From Gp6-AA40 sp035496255 (lineage in GTDB: Bacteria > Acidobacteriota > Vicinamibacteria > Vicinamibacterales > UBA2999), in NCBI GenBank assembly GCA_035496255.1, contig DATJEU010000122.1:18195-82194 (forward strand): a DNA stretch of 64,000 nucleotides. Direction: 5' to 3'. Each line of letters opens with the position of its first letter. Within the stretch, counting starts at the first letter, position 1. Position numbers and translations under genes: made by a program. The notes under the pieces are model-generated. The model was not told where the DNA came from. It searched no databases and worked only from the letters and a program-made list of their open reading frames with translations. Shown here piece by piece: positions 8,881 to 18,073 of the stretch.

Positions 8881-9096
8881 ATGAGCAATTCGCCTTCGCA
8901 CCTCTCGCCGGTCGCGCCGGCCGCGTCTCGCGTCCGGTCGCAGGTTGTCCTGGCCTGTCCCCGGTGCGGCAGCGGCCGTCATGCGCGGCCGGCCGACGAC
9001 GTGATGACGGAGGGCGCGATGACCATGATGAACTGCGAGGCCTGTGGCTTCACCTGGCAGGAAGTTCTCAGCCGCGCGGCGCCACACGACGAGTGA
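8881..9096 (+). CDS. Small zinc-ribbon protein
   Basis: The 71-residue protein is essentially one zinc ribbon: CPRCGSG, then about 25 residues, then CEACGFTW. The spacing and the tryptophan after the second knuckle match the C-terminal ribbons of the receiver proteins at 14692 and 31188, so the three probably share an ancestor. It starts with ATG 17 bases from the divergent secreted-protein gene. The role is unknown; nucleic-acid or protein binding is possible. Confidence 0.6.
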   Translation: MSNSPSHLSPVAPAASRVRSQVVLACPRCGSGRHARPADDVMTEGAMTMMNCEACGFTWQEVLSRAAPHDE

Positions 9097-9187
9097 TCCG
9101 CGATCGGCGCTGACGGATCTTGACCAGCGTCGCACGGGTTGCTAAATCTTTACGTAACGATCCTGTGAATCTCCGGAGGGAATTCGG

Positions 9188-9796
9188 ATGTTCGCCAAAC
9201 TGGTGACGACGACTGCAGCTGTTGTGTTCTGCGCGCAGGTGAGCTGGGCGCAGACTGCTCCATCCCCATCTTCATCCACTCCCCATCCCCCACCTCCAGC
9301 CGACGAAGCGGCGGCCGCTGCCGACACGGCGGTGTCGCCATCGATCGTCGGCACCTGGAAAGCGAAGACCGAGAAACTGCCGCTGACCGGCGACTTCAAC
9401 GAGAAAGTCTGGGGCCGCGGCGCCCAGTCGGTGCGCGATATCACGCTGACCGTGCGCCCCGGCGGCGAGGCGACGCTCACCGTTGCGCGCAAGGTGATCA
9501 ACAAGGTCGGAAAGGTGGTTGCCGGTTCCGCGCGCACCGAACAGGCGGACGTGAAGATTGGATCCGAGAAGCCTGGGTTCGCGACGCGCATCGATCACGA
9601 CGTCACGGTCGTGAAGGCCGAGCGCCGCTATTCGGACAAGGCGTCCGAGACGTGGCCGCTCGAGAACCTGCGCGTGGGCGTCGTCACCTTTACCGACAGC
9701 CGGAACGCGCTGGAAGTGCGCTTCGATCCCGTTGACGGTCAGGGCGCGTTCGCGGAGTTGCTCACGCGCACCGCGGCAACCAGAAGCCGGAAGTAG
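9188..9796 (+). CDS. Secreted lipocalin-like protein of unknown function
   Basis: The 202-residue protein has a signal peptide (LVTTTAAVVFCAQVSWAQ) and a Ser/Pro/Ala-rich linker. Its start IVGTWKAKTEKLPL is typical of lipocalin-like or calycin barrels, followed by beta-rich segments (RDITLTVRPGGEATLTVARKV, VGVVTFTDSRNALEVRF). The ATG has a good ribosome-binding site (GGAGGG, 7-base spacing). The function is unknown. The 444-base gap that follows contains hairpins and a CheB relic listed separately. Confidence 0.7.
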   Translation: MFAKLVTTTAAVVFCAQVSWAQTAPSPSSSTPHPPPPADEAAAAADTAVSPSIVGTWKAKTEKLPLTGDFNEKVWGRGAQSVRDITLTVRPGGEATLTVARKVINKVGKVVAGSARTEQADVKIGSEKPGFATRIDHDVTVVKAERRYSDKASETWPLENLRVGVVTFTDSRNALEVRFDPVDGQGAFAELLTRTAATRSRK

Positions 9797-9804
9797 TGCC
9801 TCAC

Positions 9805-9826
9805 GGGCGGGTCCAACGACCCGCCC
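9805..9826. repeat. Hairpin element GGGCGGGTC-CAAC-GACCCGCCC
   Basis: A perfect 9-base-arm inverted repeat lies just after the stop of the secreted-protein gene at 9796. It could serve as a terminator, though no T tract follows. It is a member of the dispersed hairpin family. Confidence 0.7.
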
Positions 9827-9851
9827 CTGCGAGGTGTCAACACCCGGCGTC

Positions 9852-9925
9852 CAACATCCAATTCCCAAAACCCCCAACCGCACGACTGCCACCGGTTGTG
9901 TTTGGGAGTTGGGCGTTGGGAGTTG
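9852..9925. repeat. Imperfect inverted repeat of TTGGGAGTT-type units
   Basis: A C-rich left arm (ATTCCCAAAACCCCCAACC) faces a G-rich right arm made of TTGGGAGTTGGGCGTTGGGAG. The right arm is a short tandem of the same unit seen at 38704-38732 and 60601-60636. The G tracts could also form a quadruplex. Confidence 0.6.
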
Positions 9926-10130
9926 AGAATCGCGCCCGCGGCTGCCGACCGGTTCGCGTCCGTCTTCGACCGTGGACCTGACCATGTGACGAAGCGTGTC
10001 CGCCTGACGCATGAACACCTCGCCGCGGTGGGTCTTCGTGCCGCCGCCCGGTGCCTCGCGCGCGGATGTCTGCGTGGTGGGAAGCGGCCCGAGGTTGCAA
10101 GGCCAGGCGCGCGCCTGCCCACTTGCGCCG

Positions 10131-10184
10131 TGCTTCGATTCCGCCCGCCGATCCGCCGATGACTGCGAGATCTGTGCAGCTCAA
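10131..10184 (-). pseudogene. Relic of a CheB-type methylesterase N-terminus
   Basis: On the minus strand, TDLAVIGGSAGGIEA matches the start of CheB methylesterase domains, including the GxSAGG serine. It follows a TTG at 10184. Immediately afterwards the frame turns into low-complexity Arg/His-rich sequence with no further CheB motifs, so this looks like a decayed gene. It is divergent from the large CheB-CheR hybrid kinase, a plausible ancestral arrangement. The evidence is limited to about 15 residues. Confidence 0.4.
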
Positions 10185-10220
10185 CGAAGGCGTAACACGC
10201 GCTCCTCAGCGGCGCGTACC

Positions 10221-10226
10221 TATATT
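10221..10226 (+). promoter_or_regulatory. -10 box for the CheB-CheR hybrid kinase
   Basis: TATATT ends 14 bases before the ATG at 10241. There is no Shine-Dalgarno sequence, so the transcript would have a leader of about 8 bases or fewer. Confidence 0.4.
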
Positions 10227-10240
10227 AGGCTTGCAACTCC

Positions 10241-13200
10241 ATGCCCAGTGCGAATCAGCGCGACGGCGCGTCGACGTCCTCCGATACGCCGGCGATCGTC
10301 GTCGGGCTTGGCGCATCGGCGGGCGGCATCAAGTCGTTGGCCGAATTTTTCAGGCACGTCAGCGCGGATGAATCCGCCGCCTACGTGGTCATCCTGCACC
10401 TCTCCCCGGATCATGAAAGCCGGCTCGCCGAGATCCTGCAGCAGACGTCGCCGGTCCCGGTGACGCAGGTCCGCGAATCGGTCACGCTGCGCCCACGTCA
10501 GGCGTACGTCATTTCTCCGAATCAGAGCCTGCGGATCGATGACGGGGTGCTCGTGGTCGACGAGGCCACGCGCCAGGAACGTAAGGCGCCCGTCGATCTG
10601 TTCTTTCGCACGCTGGCCGGGGGCTACGGTGCGGCGTCTGTGGCGATCGTGCTCTCCGGCACCGGCTCCGACGGGTCGAACGGGTTGAAGCGCATGAAGG
10701 AATTCGGCGGACTGACCATCGTGCAGGACCCGCTCGAAGCGGAGTTCCAGGAGATGCCGGCCAACTCAATTGCGACCGGTCTGGTGGATTACGTCATGAG
10801 CGTCAAGGAGATGCCGCGGCGGATCATCGAGTACCGCCAGCGTCTGGGGACGATTCCGGCGCAGCTGCCTGCCGATCCCCCGGACTCGGACCAGACGGCC
10901 GTCACTGCAGCCGACGTTCGCACGGCTCAGGAGTGGCGCGACATCCTGACGCTGCTGCGCGTTCGTACCGGGCAGGATTTCTCGAATTACAAACCGGCAA
11001 CGATCAGACGGCGTGTGCAGCGACGGCTGGGCGTGCGTGGCGTTTCGACGCTGGCCGAATATGTCCAGGTGATGCGGGAGCATCCTGACGAAGCGGTGCT
11101 GCTGATGAAGGAACTGCTCATCAGCGTGACGAACTTCGTCCGCGATCCGGAGGCATTCCAGGTTCTCGAGCGCGACGTCGTGCCGGCGCTCTTCGAGCGG
11201 CACGGGAGCGGCGATCAGATTCGCATCTGGTCAGCGGGCTGTGCCACCGGGGAAGAAGCCTATTCGCTTGCCATGCTCTTCGCCGAGCGCGCTGGAACGG
11301 TGCGCGACGCCCCGACGATTCAGGTGTTCGCGTCGGACCTGGACGAGCAGGCGATCGCGACGGCGCGCGACGGGCTGTACAGCGAAGCTGATGTCGCCGA
11401 CCTCTCGGCGGGTCGGCTGGCGCGCTTCTTCCAGCGCGAGCCGGGCGGCTATCGCGTGCGCCGCGATCTACGCGAGATGGTGCTGTTCGCTCATCACAAC
11501 GTGATCCGCGACCCGCCGTTCTCGCACGTCGACCTGATCGCCTGCCGGAATCTGCTGATCTACTTGAACCGTTCGATTCAGGAGCGGCTGATCGAAACCT
11601 TCCACTTCGCATTGCGGCCCGGTGGCTACCTGTTCCTCGGCACCTCAGAGACGGCCGACGGCGGCGACGATCTGTTCGCCGTCGTGGACAAGAGCGCCCA
11701 CATCTTCGAGAGCCGTACGGTGACGAGCCGCCCGTCCCTGGCGCTGGCGGACCGCGCCATTCCGGCCGCACCACCATATCCGCGCGCACTGGAACCGCGG
11801 CCGCTCGAGCGCATCTCGCCCGGGGAACTCCATCTCCGCCTGCTCGAGCAGTACGCGCCGCCGTCCTTCGTTGTCAATGAGGACTACACGCTGATGCACG
11901 TCTCACCGGGCGCCGCTGCCTTCCTGCAGGTCACGCCCGGTGAGCCGTCACGCGATATTTTCAAGGTGGTCCACGAGGACCTCCGTGCCGATCTGCGTAC
12001 TGCGCTGCAGATGGCGGCGCGGGACCGGGCGGCGGTCGTCATCAGCGGCGTCCGCGTGCACCTGCCTGAGGGCGACAAGGCGCTGCGCCTGACGGCACGC
12101 CCGGCGCTGCGCGAGGACAGCACGCCGCGCGGCTATTTTCTGATCGTGCTCGAGGAGAAGGAGGACGGGGCGGCGCCGGCGGCCATTCGGATCACCAGCC
12201 GGGCGGAGCCCGAATCACGCCAGCTCACCGAGGAATTGGAGCAGGTCAGGGGGCGCCTGCGCTCGACGGTCGAGCAATACGAAACGCAGGTCGAGGAGGC
12301 ACGGGCCGCGAACGAGGAATTGCAGGCGATGAACGAGGAGCTCCGATCCTCGGCCGAAGAGCTCGAGACCAGCCGGGAGGAACTGCGGTCGTCCAACGAG
12401 GAGCTGACGACCGTCAACGAGGAGCTCAAGATCAAGATCGAGGAACTCCGGCTCACCAACAACGATTTTCAAAATCTCATCAACGCCGCCGATATCGCCG
12501 CGATCTTCCTCGATCGATCGTTGCGGGTGAAACTGTCGACGCCCCGCGCGCAGCAGATCTTCAATCTGCTGCCGGCCGACATCGGTCGCCGTCTGTCGGA
12601 CATCACCAGCCGGCTGCTCTACGAGCCGTTCCATGACGACACCTTGCGCGTCCTCGATCGGCTGCACACGGTCGAGCGCGAGGTGCAGACCAGGGAAGGA
12701 CGCTGGTTCTTGATGCGGATCCTGCCGTACCGGACGGCGGACGATCGCATCGAGGGTGTTGCGATGACCTTTCACGACATCACCTTGCGTCGTCACGCCG
12801 AGACCCGATTGCACGCGGGCGAGGAGCGGTTGCGCCTGCTCATCGACAGCGCCGTTGACTATGCCATCTTCACCATGTCCAGCGACGGCGTCATCGACTC
12901 GTGGAATACCGGTGCCGAACGGATGTTCGGCTACGGCGGCGACGAGATCATCGGCCAGGACGGCGCCATCCTGTTCACACCGGAGGATCGCATGGCCGGT
13001 GTGCCCGGCGAGGAACTGGCGGTTGCCCACGAGAAAGGCCGCGCCCTCGACGAACGGTGGCACCTGCGCAAGGACGGCACCCGGTTCTTCTGCTCCGGCG
13101 TAACGACGCGGCTCGGCAACGACGACACGGTGGTCGGGTACGCGAAGATCGCGCGCGACCTCACGGCGGGTCGCGAATCGCAGACGGCGTTGCAACAGGC

Positions 13201-13942
13201 GCATGCCGATCTCGAGGCCCGCGTCGATCACCGCACCCGCCAGTTACTGGCGGAAATCGAACGCCGCGGCGCCGCGCAGCAGGAAGTCTCGGCGTTGCTG
13301 CGGCGCCTGGTCACGGCGCAGGAAGACCTGCGGCGCCGGATTTCGCGCGACCTTCACGATCAACTCGGTCAACAGTTGACCGCGCTGCGCCTCGCGCTCG
13401 AACGGCACCGCGAACACTGCCGCGGCGAGGCCACCGCCGATCTCGAGCGCGCACAGCAGCTCACGCGTGAGATCGACGGCGCCATCGACTTCCTGGCGTG
13501 GGAACTGCGACCGACGGTCCTCGATGACCTGGGCCTGGCTGCGGCGTTGCCGCGCTACGTCGAGGAGTGGTCGGCGCACCACGGCATTTCAGCCCGATTC
13601 GAGAACGGCGGGCATATCCAAGGCCGCCTCGATTCCGAGATCGAAACGACGTTCTACCGCGTCGCGCAGGAAGCGCTAAACAACGTCGCCAAGCACGCGC
13701 AGGCGACCAGCGTCGACGTGGTCCTCGATCGCCGCGACGGTGAGCTTCTCCTGGTGGTTGAAGACGACGGTATCGGATTCGACATCGGTGCACCCGACGT
13801 GAGGGACAACGGCATCGGCCTCGCCGGCATGCGCGAGCGCGCGGCGCTGGCCGGGGCGACGCTGCAGGTGGAATCGACGCCTGGAAAGGGCACCTCGGTA
13901 TATCTGCGTCGCCCGATCGCCGAGGCCGCCACGTCATCATGA
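10241..13942 (+). CDS. CheB-CheR-PAS-histidine kinase hybrid
   Basis: The 1233-residue multidomain protein has these parts. CheB methylesterase covers about residues 17-200, with the triad Ser26 (GLGASAGG), His53 (VILHLSPDH) and Asp144 (GTGSDGSNG), and no receiver domain. CheR follows at about 225-500 (YKPATIRRRVQRRLG, IWSAGCATGEEAYSLAML). A coiled coil of ANEELQAMNEELRSSAEELE type covers about 675-745, then PAS domains. A HisKA_3-type transmitter has His1039 in RRRISRDLHDQLGQQLTALR, and an HATPase ends the protein (YRVAQEALNNVAKHA, GIGLAGMRERAAL). It probably senses an intracellular signal and phosphorylates the LuxR-type regulator overlapping its stop. No chemotaxis receptor genes are nearby, so methylesterase/methyltransferase targets are unclear. 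Confidence 0.9.
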   Translation: MPSANQRDGASTSSDTPAIVVGLGASAGGIKSLAEFFRHVSADESAAYVVILHLSPDHESRLAEILQQTSPVPVTQVRESVTLRPRQAYVISPNQSLRIDDGVLVVDEATRQERKAPVDLFFRTLAGGYGAASVAIVLSGTGSDGSNGLKRMKEFGGLTIVQDPLEAEFQEMPANSIATGLVDYVMSVKEMPRRIIEYRQRLGTIPAQLPADPPDSDQTAVTAADVRTAQEWRDILTLLRVRTGQDFSNYKPATIRRRVQRRLGVRGVSTLAEYVQVMREHPDEAVLLMKELLISVTNFVRDPEAFQVLERDVVPALFERHGSGDQIRIWSAGCATGEEAYSLAMLFAERAGTVRDAPTIQVFASDLDEQAIATARDGLYSEADVADLSAGRLARFFQREPGGYRVRRDLREMVLFAHHNVIRDPPFSHVDLIACRNLLIYLNRSIQERLIETFHFALRPGGYLFLGTSETADGGDDLFAVVDKSAHIFESRTVTSRPSLALADRAIPAAPPYPRALEPRPLERISPGELHLRLLEQYAPPSFVVNEDYTLMHVSPGAAAFLQVTPGEPSRDIFKVVHEDLRADLRTALQMAARDRAAVVISGVRVHLPEGDKALRLTARPALREDSTPRGYFLIVLEEKEDGAAPAAIRITSRAEPESRQLTEELEQVRGRLRSTVEQYETQVEEARAANEELQAMNEELRSSAEELETSREELRSSNEELTTVNEELKIKIEELRLTNNDFQNLINAADIAAIFLDRSLRVKLSTPRAQQIFNLLPADIGRRLSDITSRLLYEPFHDDTLRVLDRLHTVEREVQTREGRWFLMRILPYRTADDRIEGVAMTFHDITLRRHAETRLHAGEERLRLLIDSAVDYAIFTMSSDGVIDSWNTGAERMFGYGGDEIIGQDGAILFTPEDRMAGVPGEELAVAHEKGRALDERWHLRKDGTRFFCSGVTTRLGNDDTVVGYAKIARDLTAGRESQTALQQAHADLEARVDHRTRQLLAEIERRGAAQQEVSALLRRLVTAQEDLRRRISRDLHDQLGQQLTALRLALERHREHCRGEATADLERAQQLTREIDGAIDFLAWELRPTVLDDLGLAAALPRYVEEWSAHHGISARFENGGHIQGRLDSEIETTFYRVAQEALNNVAKHAQATSVDVVLDRRDGELLLVVEDDGIGFDIGAPDVRDNGIGLAGMRERAALAGATLQVESTPGKGTSVYLRRPIAEAATSS

Positions 13943-14580
13943 GGATTCGCGTCCTCGTCGCCGAGGACCACGAGACCGTGCGCCAGGGGCTGAAGCTGCT
14001 GATTGGCGGGCAGCCCGACATGGAAGTGGTCGCCGAAGCCGGCGATGGCGCGGCCGCGGTCGAGCGGGTCGAAGCACTGGCCCCCGATGTGGCCGTCCTC
14101 GACATCGCGATGCCCAGCATGAACGGATTGATCGCCGCCCGTCATATCCGGGACCACTCGCCGAAGACGGCGGTGGTGGCGCTGACGCGCCATACGGACC
14201 CGGCCTATGTGAAGGAGTTGATGGCGGCCGGCGCCTCCGGATACGTGCTGAAGCAGAGCCCGTCCGGCGAACTGCTGAAGGCGATTCGAGCCGCTGCCAG
14301 GGGTGGGCAACACCTCGACGCCGGCCTCGCCACACGTTCGCCCGCGCGAGTGCTGTCCCGTCGAGGAGACCAGTCGGGACCGCTGATCACCGAACGTGAA
14401 CGTCAGGTGCTGCAGTTGATGGCGCTCGGCCACAGCAACAAGGACATTGCGAACGAACTGGATGTGGCGGTGAAGACTGTCGAAGTGCACAAGTCGAATG
14501 CGATGCGGAAGCTCGGACTGAGTGGGCGCATCGACGTGATCCGCTATGCCTCACTGCAGGGCTGGCTGCGCGAGCCCTAG
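13939..14580 (+). CDS. NarL/LuxR-type response regulator
   Basis: The 213-residue protein has a receiver domain with acidic pocket (AEDHE), phospho-acceptor Asp in VAVLDIAMPSMNG, and Lys in GYVLKQSPSGEL. A GerE/LuxR helix-turn-helix follows (LITERERQVLQLMALGHSNKDIANELDVAVKTVEVHKSN). Its ATG overlaps the kinase TGA (ATGA at 13939-13942), so it is the cognate partner of the HisKA_3-type kinase. The usual receiver threonine is in VVALTRH. Downstream DNA to 14691 shows no gene. Confidence 0.92.
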   Translation: MRIRVLVAEDHETVRQGLKLLIGGQPDMEVVAEAGDGAAAVERVEALAPDVAVLDIAMPSMNGLIAARHIRDHSPKTAVVALTRHTDPAYVKELMAAGASGYVLKQSPSGELLKAIRAAARGGQHLDAGLATRSPARVLSRRGDQSGPLITERERQVLQLMALGHSNKDIANELDVAVKTVEVHKSNAMRKLGLSGRIDVIRYASLQGWLREP

Positions 14581-14691
14581 CGGGTGAGCGTGCAGGCTAA
14601 GGGTTCTCCCCAATAGCAGCCGTTGACGTCAAGATGACAGTGTTGATGCGCGCACTCATTTGTCGTCAACGAAACTCGTGAGTACCTCCCT

Positions 14692-15297
14692 ATGCTGCCA
14701 CCACGCGCTTACGCCGAGGCGGTTCCGCCTCTCTCGCCCGGCCCGATTCCTCGTGCCGTGCCGACGGCACGGCCGGCGATCGTCATCGCTGCAGCGCAGA
14801 CTGATATCGATCGATTCCCCTCCGGTAATTTCTCGCGCTACGCCGTCCATACCACACACGAAGCGCTCCGGCTGATCGAAACCGCACGTCCACGCATCGT
14901 CATTGCCGACTGGGAGTGTCAGGAGATCGACGGCGGTCAGGTCTGTGCGGCGGCCCGGAAGTTCGCACAGACCGGCGTGCTGATCACCACCTCCGAACCC
15001 GAGCACGCGCCGGCGGCGCTCAAAGCCGGATGCCACGCGATCCTGCTGAAGCCGTTCGCGCCGAACCTCCTGGCCGCGCGTCTCGGCAGGCTTGCCCGCG
15101 AACTGCCGACAACGCCGCTCGCCGTTCGCGCTGCCGCGGCGATGCAGCAGTGCGGCACCAATCGCATGTGGCCCGACACGAATTGCCCGAAGTGCAACAC
15201 GCCCGGCGCGACGAGTTTCGAGTTCTCCAGCTACCGTCGCATGTGGTACGCGTGCCTGAGTTGCGAGGCCGTGTGGCTGGGGCCGCGGCAGGAGTGA
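14692..15297 (+). CDS. Degenerate receiver domain fused to a C-terminal zinc ribbon
   Basis: Residues 28-145 of this 201-residue protein follow a response-regulator receiver fold. The phospho-acceptor position is Asp73 (IVIADWEC), with TTSEPEHAPAALKAGCHAILLKPFAP holding the Thr and Lys sites. The N-terminal acidic pair is replaced (IVIAAAQ), so magnesium-dependent phosphorylation is doubtful. The C-terminus is a zinc ribbon, CPKCNTPGATSF...YACLSCEAVW. The same architecture occurs at 31188. No DNA-binding output domain is present. It may act as a signalling adaptor. It follows the kinase/LuxR pair on the same strand and converges on cobT. Confidence 0.7.
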   Translation: MLPPRAYAEAVPPLSPGPIPRAVPTARPAIVIAAAQTDIDRFPSGNFSRYAVHTTHEALRLIETARPRIVIADWECQEIDGGQVCAAARKFAQTGVLITTSEPEHAPAALKAGCHAILLKPFAPNLLAARLGRLARELPTTPLAVRAAAAMQQCGTNRMWPDTNCPKCNTPGATSFEFSSYRRMWYACLSCEAVWLGPRQE

Positions 15298-15324
15298 GCG
15301 GAGGCCGCAGAGGAGCCTCCTCCC

Positions 15325-16992
15325 TCAGGATGTCAGCAGTCCGATGAGTTTTTCACTCAGCGCCGGGCCGAGGTCATCGATCTTCTGGATGCGCGTGGCG
15401 TTGCGGTAGAAGCGCGAGACGTCGTGGCCGATGCCGATGGCCGCGAGTTGCACCGGCGAGCGGCCGCCGGGCGTGGCGCGCCTGCCCGTCGTGGTGCTTT
15501 CGATCGCGTGCACCACTGACAGCAGGTGCTGGTCGAGATAGTCGTAGCCGTTGGCGGCGAACGTGGCTTCATCCATCGGCGTTCCGTCCGAGATCACCAC
15601 CAGAATTCGCCGCCGCTCGGGCCTGGCCAGCAGCCGGCCGTGCGCCCAGGCGAGCGCTTCGCCGTCGATGTTCTCCTTCAACATCTCGTCGCGCAGGAAC
15701 AGACCGAGTGCGACGCGTGCGCGCCGCCACGGCACGTCGGCCGGCTTGATGACGATGTGTTCCAGCGCGTTGAGGCGGCCTGGCCGCTCGGGATAGCCGT
15801 CGGCGGCCCACCGGCGCGCCGGTTCGCCGCCGTCCCAATCGCGCGTGGTGAAGCCGAGAATCTCGCAGGTCACGCCGCAGCGCTCGAGTACGCGCGCGAA
15901 GACTTCCACCGTCATCGCGGCAATCTGCATTGGCCGCCCGCGCATCGATCCCGAGTGATCGATCAGCAGCGTGACCGCGGTACTCGGAAACGGCGAGTCG
16001 AACTCCAGCTTGAACGGTCGCGTCGTGCCGCGGCTGGCCACGAACGGCGCCAGACGGGACGGATCGAGCAGGCCTTCGTCGAGATCGAACCGCCATTCGC
16101 GCAGTTGCCTCGCCATCAACACGCGCATGAGGCGTTTCGCGAGGCGCGCGACCACGACACGCGTGGACGCCATGTCCACTTCTAGCCTCTGACGCAGGAG
16201 CGTGAGCTCATCGCGACTGGCCAAGGCCGCGGCGTTGACGGTGCGATCCCACTCGGTCGTGTACGCGTGATAAGGCACTGCGCCGGCGACCGAATCCGAC
16301 GCCTGATCGACCGGGCTCGGTGACGAACCGAGATCATCCCGTCGCGCATCCCCCTCCTGGCCGCCCTTCTTCGATCCCGGCACGGCATAGCGACCGCGCC
16401 GGATGTCGCTTCCTGGCGTTCGACGCGGGAAGGGCAATGGTGGTGCAACGTCCGTTGTCACCAGCGCGGCAAGACGTGGCGCCGCGGTGCGCGACCAGTC
16501 GGCCGCAGCCGCGGCGAAGCGCGGGTATTCGACGAGCGCGTCGGTGAGTCCACGCAGCGAGGAGAGCAGTGGGGCCGACAGCGCAGCGCGTGCGCGCGCG
16601 GCCGGAGCGCCGCGTTCGGCTGGTGCCGTCCTCTCGCTGAATATCTCGAACGCGAGCCATCGGACAGCGCCGTCATCGCTGCCAGGGTGCGCCATCAGGT
16701 TACGCGCGACGCCGGGCAGCCAGCGGATGCCGATAGCGTCGAGGCGAGCGAGGTGCAGCGCGTCGTAGATCGTTGCGGGCGCGGCGTCGGCCGGACGGGA
16801 TTGCAGGTAAATCGCCGGGTCCTGATGTCGCTGGCGCAGCGCCGCGCGATCGCCGGAGGCACGAAGGCTGCCGATGTTGCCGGCGTCGATCGTCGCAAAG
16901 GCGACGTCGGTCTCCGCGGATTCCGCGAGCGCCCGCGTGCAGGCGCTGACGGCATCGAGCGACGTCGCGCTGACCGGATCAGAGCTCAGCAC
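15325..16992 (-). CDS. cobT: CobT-like VWA protein (cobaltochelatase subunit CobT family)
   Basis: The protein of about 555 residues ends in a von Willebrand A domain with the MIDAS motif DHSGSMRGRPM and later ILVVISDGTPMDE. The middle and N-terminus match CobT (PYHAYTTEWDRTVNA, LVVARLAKRLMRVLMARQLREW). With CobS it forms an AAA+/VWA machine that, with CobN, inserts cobalt in aerobic B12 synthesis. No cobN or other cob gene is in the window, so the pair may act on another substrate. I chose the GTG at 16992, preceded by AAGGTAGG. The frame runs on to a TTG at 17031, but that segment lies in hairpin repeats. Confidence 0.82.
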   Translation of the reverse strand: MLSSDPVSATSLDAVSACTRALAESAETDVAFATIDAGNIGSLRASGDRAALRQRHQDPAIYLQSRPADAAPATIYDALHLARLDAIGIRWLPGVARNLMAHPGSDDGAVRWLAFEIFSERTAPAERGAPAARARAALSAPLLSSLRGLTDALVEYPRFAAAAADWSRTAAPRLAALVTTDVAPPLPFPRRTPGSDIRRGRYAVPGSKKGGQEGDARRDDLGSSPSPVDQASDSVAGAVPYHAYTTEWDRTVNAAALASRDELTLLRQRLEVDMASTRVVVARLAKRLMRVLMARQLREWRFDLDEGLLDPSRLAPFVASRGTTRPFKLEFDSPFPSTAVTLLIDHSGSMRGRPMQIAAMTVEVFARVLERCGVTCEILGFTTRDWDGGEPARRWAADGYPERPGRLNALEHIVIKPADVPWRRARVALGLFLRDEMLKENIDGEALAWAHGRLLARPERRRILVVISDGTPMDEATFAANGYDYLDQHLLSVVHAIESTTTGRRATPGGRSPVQLAAIGIGHDVSRFYRNATRIQKIDDLGPALSEKLIGLLTS

Positions 16993-17114
16993 GCGGTGAC
17001 CTACCTTGGTTCGCTCGGGGGCCGGGCTCAAGCCACGCCCCTACGAAATCGATGCTCGTCACGATTGTTCGTCGGGGCGGACCTTCAGGTTCGCTCCCGC
17101 GCGAAGGCACTCTC

Positions 17115-17131
17115 TCGTAGGGGCCCTACGA
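17115..17131. repeat. Palindrome TCGTAGGGGCCCTACGA at the cobS 3' end
   Basis: Arms of 8 bases flank a single central base. The cobS stop codon (TAG, 17126-17128) lies inside this element. A related decayed hairpin lies at 17074-17096 (GGGCGGACC-TTCA-GGTTCGCTC). The 133 bases between cobT and cobS hold only these elements. Confidence 0.65.
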
Positions 17132-18064
17132 ACCAAGGTCGCTGCCCATGCATCGCTGGTAGAACTCGCCCACGAGCGCGCGTTCATCCTCGTCGCAGCG
17201 ATTGAGGAACGTCAGCGTGAATGCCAGTCCGACATCGTGGAAGAGCGTCGCGTTTTCCGCCCACGTCACCACCGTGCGCGGCGACATGACCGTCGACAGG
17301 TCGCCGTCGCCGAACGCGCGCCGGGTCAATGCCGCCAGCGCCACCATCGCGCTGACCGTCTCACGGCCGCTGCCGTCGCGATACTCGGGACAGCGCGCCA
17401 GCACCACCTCCACCTCACGATCGTGCGCGAGGTAGTTGAGCGTGACGACGATGTTCCAGCGATCCATCTGGCCCTGGTTGAGTGGCTGGGTGCCATGGTA
17501 GAGGCCGGTGGCGTCGCCGAGGCCGACGGTGTTCGCGGTCGCGAACAAGCGGAACGCGGGATGCGGCTCGATCACCGTGCTCTGATCGAGCAGGGTCAAC
17601 CGGCCTTCGAGTTCCAGCACGCGCTGGATGACGAACATCACGTCGGCGCGTCCGGCATCGTACTCGTCGAACACCAGCGCACAGGGCCGCTGCAGCGCCC
17701 ACGTCAGGATGCCCGGCTGGAACTCGGTGACCTGCACGCCGTCGCGGATGACGATGGCGTCCTTGCCGATCAGATCCATGCGCGTGACATGGCCGTCGAG
17801 ATTGACGCGCACGCACGGCCAGTTCAATCGCGCGGCCACCTGTTCGATGTGGCTCGATTTGCCGGTGCCGTGGCGCCCCTGTACCAGGACACGGCGGTTG
17901 TGCATGAAACCGGCCAGCAGGGCCAGGGTGGTGTCGCGGTCGAAGACGTAGTCGCGATCGACCGGCGGAACATGGTCGTCGGCGGTGGCGAAGACCGGAA
18001 CCTGAAGATCACTGTCGATGTTGAAGAGATCGCGCGCCGGGCGCGTGCGGTCGGGTGTCAGCAC
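17126..18064 (-). CDS. cobS: CobS-like AAA+ ATPase (cobaltochelatase subunit CobS family)
   Basis: The 312-residue MoxR/CobS-type ATPase has Walker A GRHGTGKSSH, Walker B CALVFDEYDAGR, and sensor 1 RLFATANTVGLGD. The specific CobS segment GLYHGTQPLNQGQMDRW is present, and the N-terminus FNIDSDLQVPVF is typical of CobS. It forms ring complexes with CobT-type VWA proteins, encoded just downstream. The GTG start at 18064 follows a TAGAAT box by only about 9 bases, suggesting leaderless expression. The stop lies inside a palindromic repeat. Cobalt chelation is the family role, but no B12 context or riboswitch is visible here. Confidence 0.85.
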   Translation of the reverse strand: MLTPDRTRPARDLFNIDSDLQVPVFATADDHVPPVDRDYVFDRDTTLALLAGFMHNRRVLVQGRHGTGKSSHIEQVAARLNWPCVRVNLDGHVTRMDLIGKDAIVIRDGVQVTEFQPGILTWALQRPCALVFDEYDAGRADVMFVIQRVLELEGRLTLLDQSTVIEPHPAFRLFATANTVGLGDATGLYHGTQPLNQGQMDRWNIVVTLNYLAHDREVEVVLARCPEYRDGSGRETVSAMVALAALTRRAFGDGDLSTVMSPRTVVTWAENATLFHDVGLAFTLTFLNRCDEDERALVGEFYQRCMGSDLGS

Positions 18065-18073
18065 GAGTGGTTT

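Noticed and set aside
17126..18064. MoxR chaperone or NorQ rather than CobS
   Set aside because: The CobS-specific segment GLYHGTQPLNQGQMDRW and the neighbouring CobT-type VWA protein favour CobS, although the substrate remains open.
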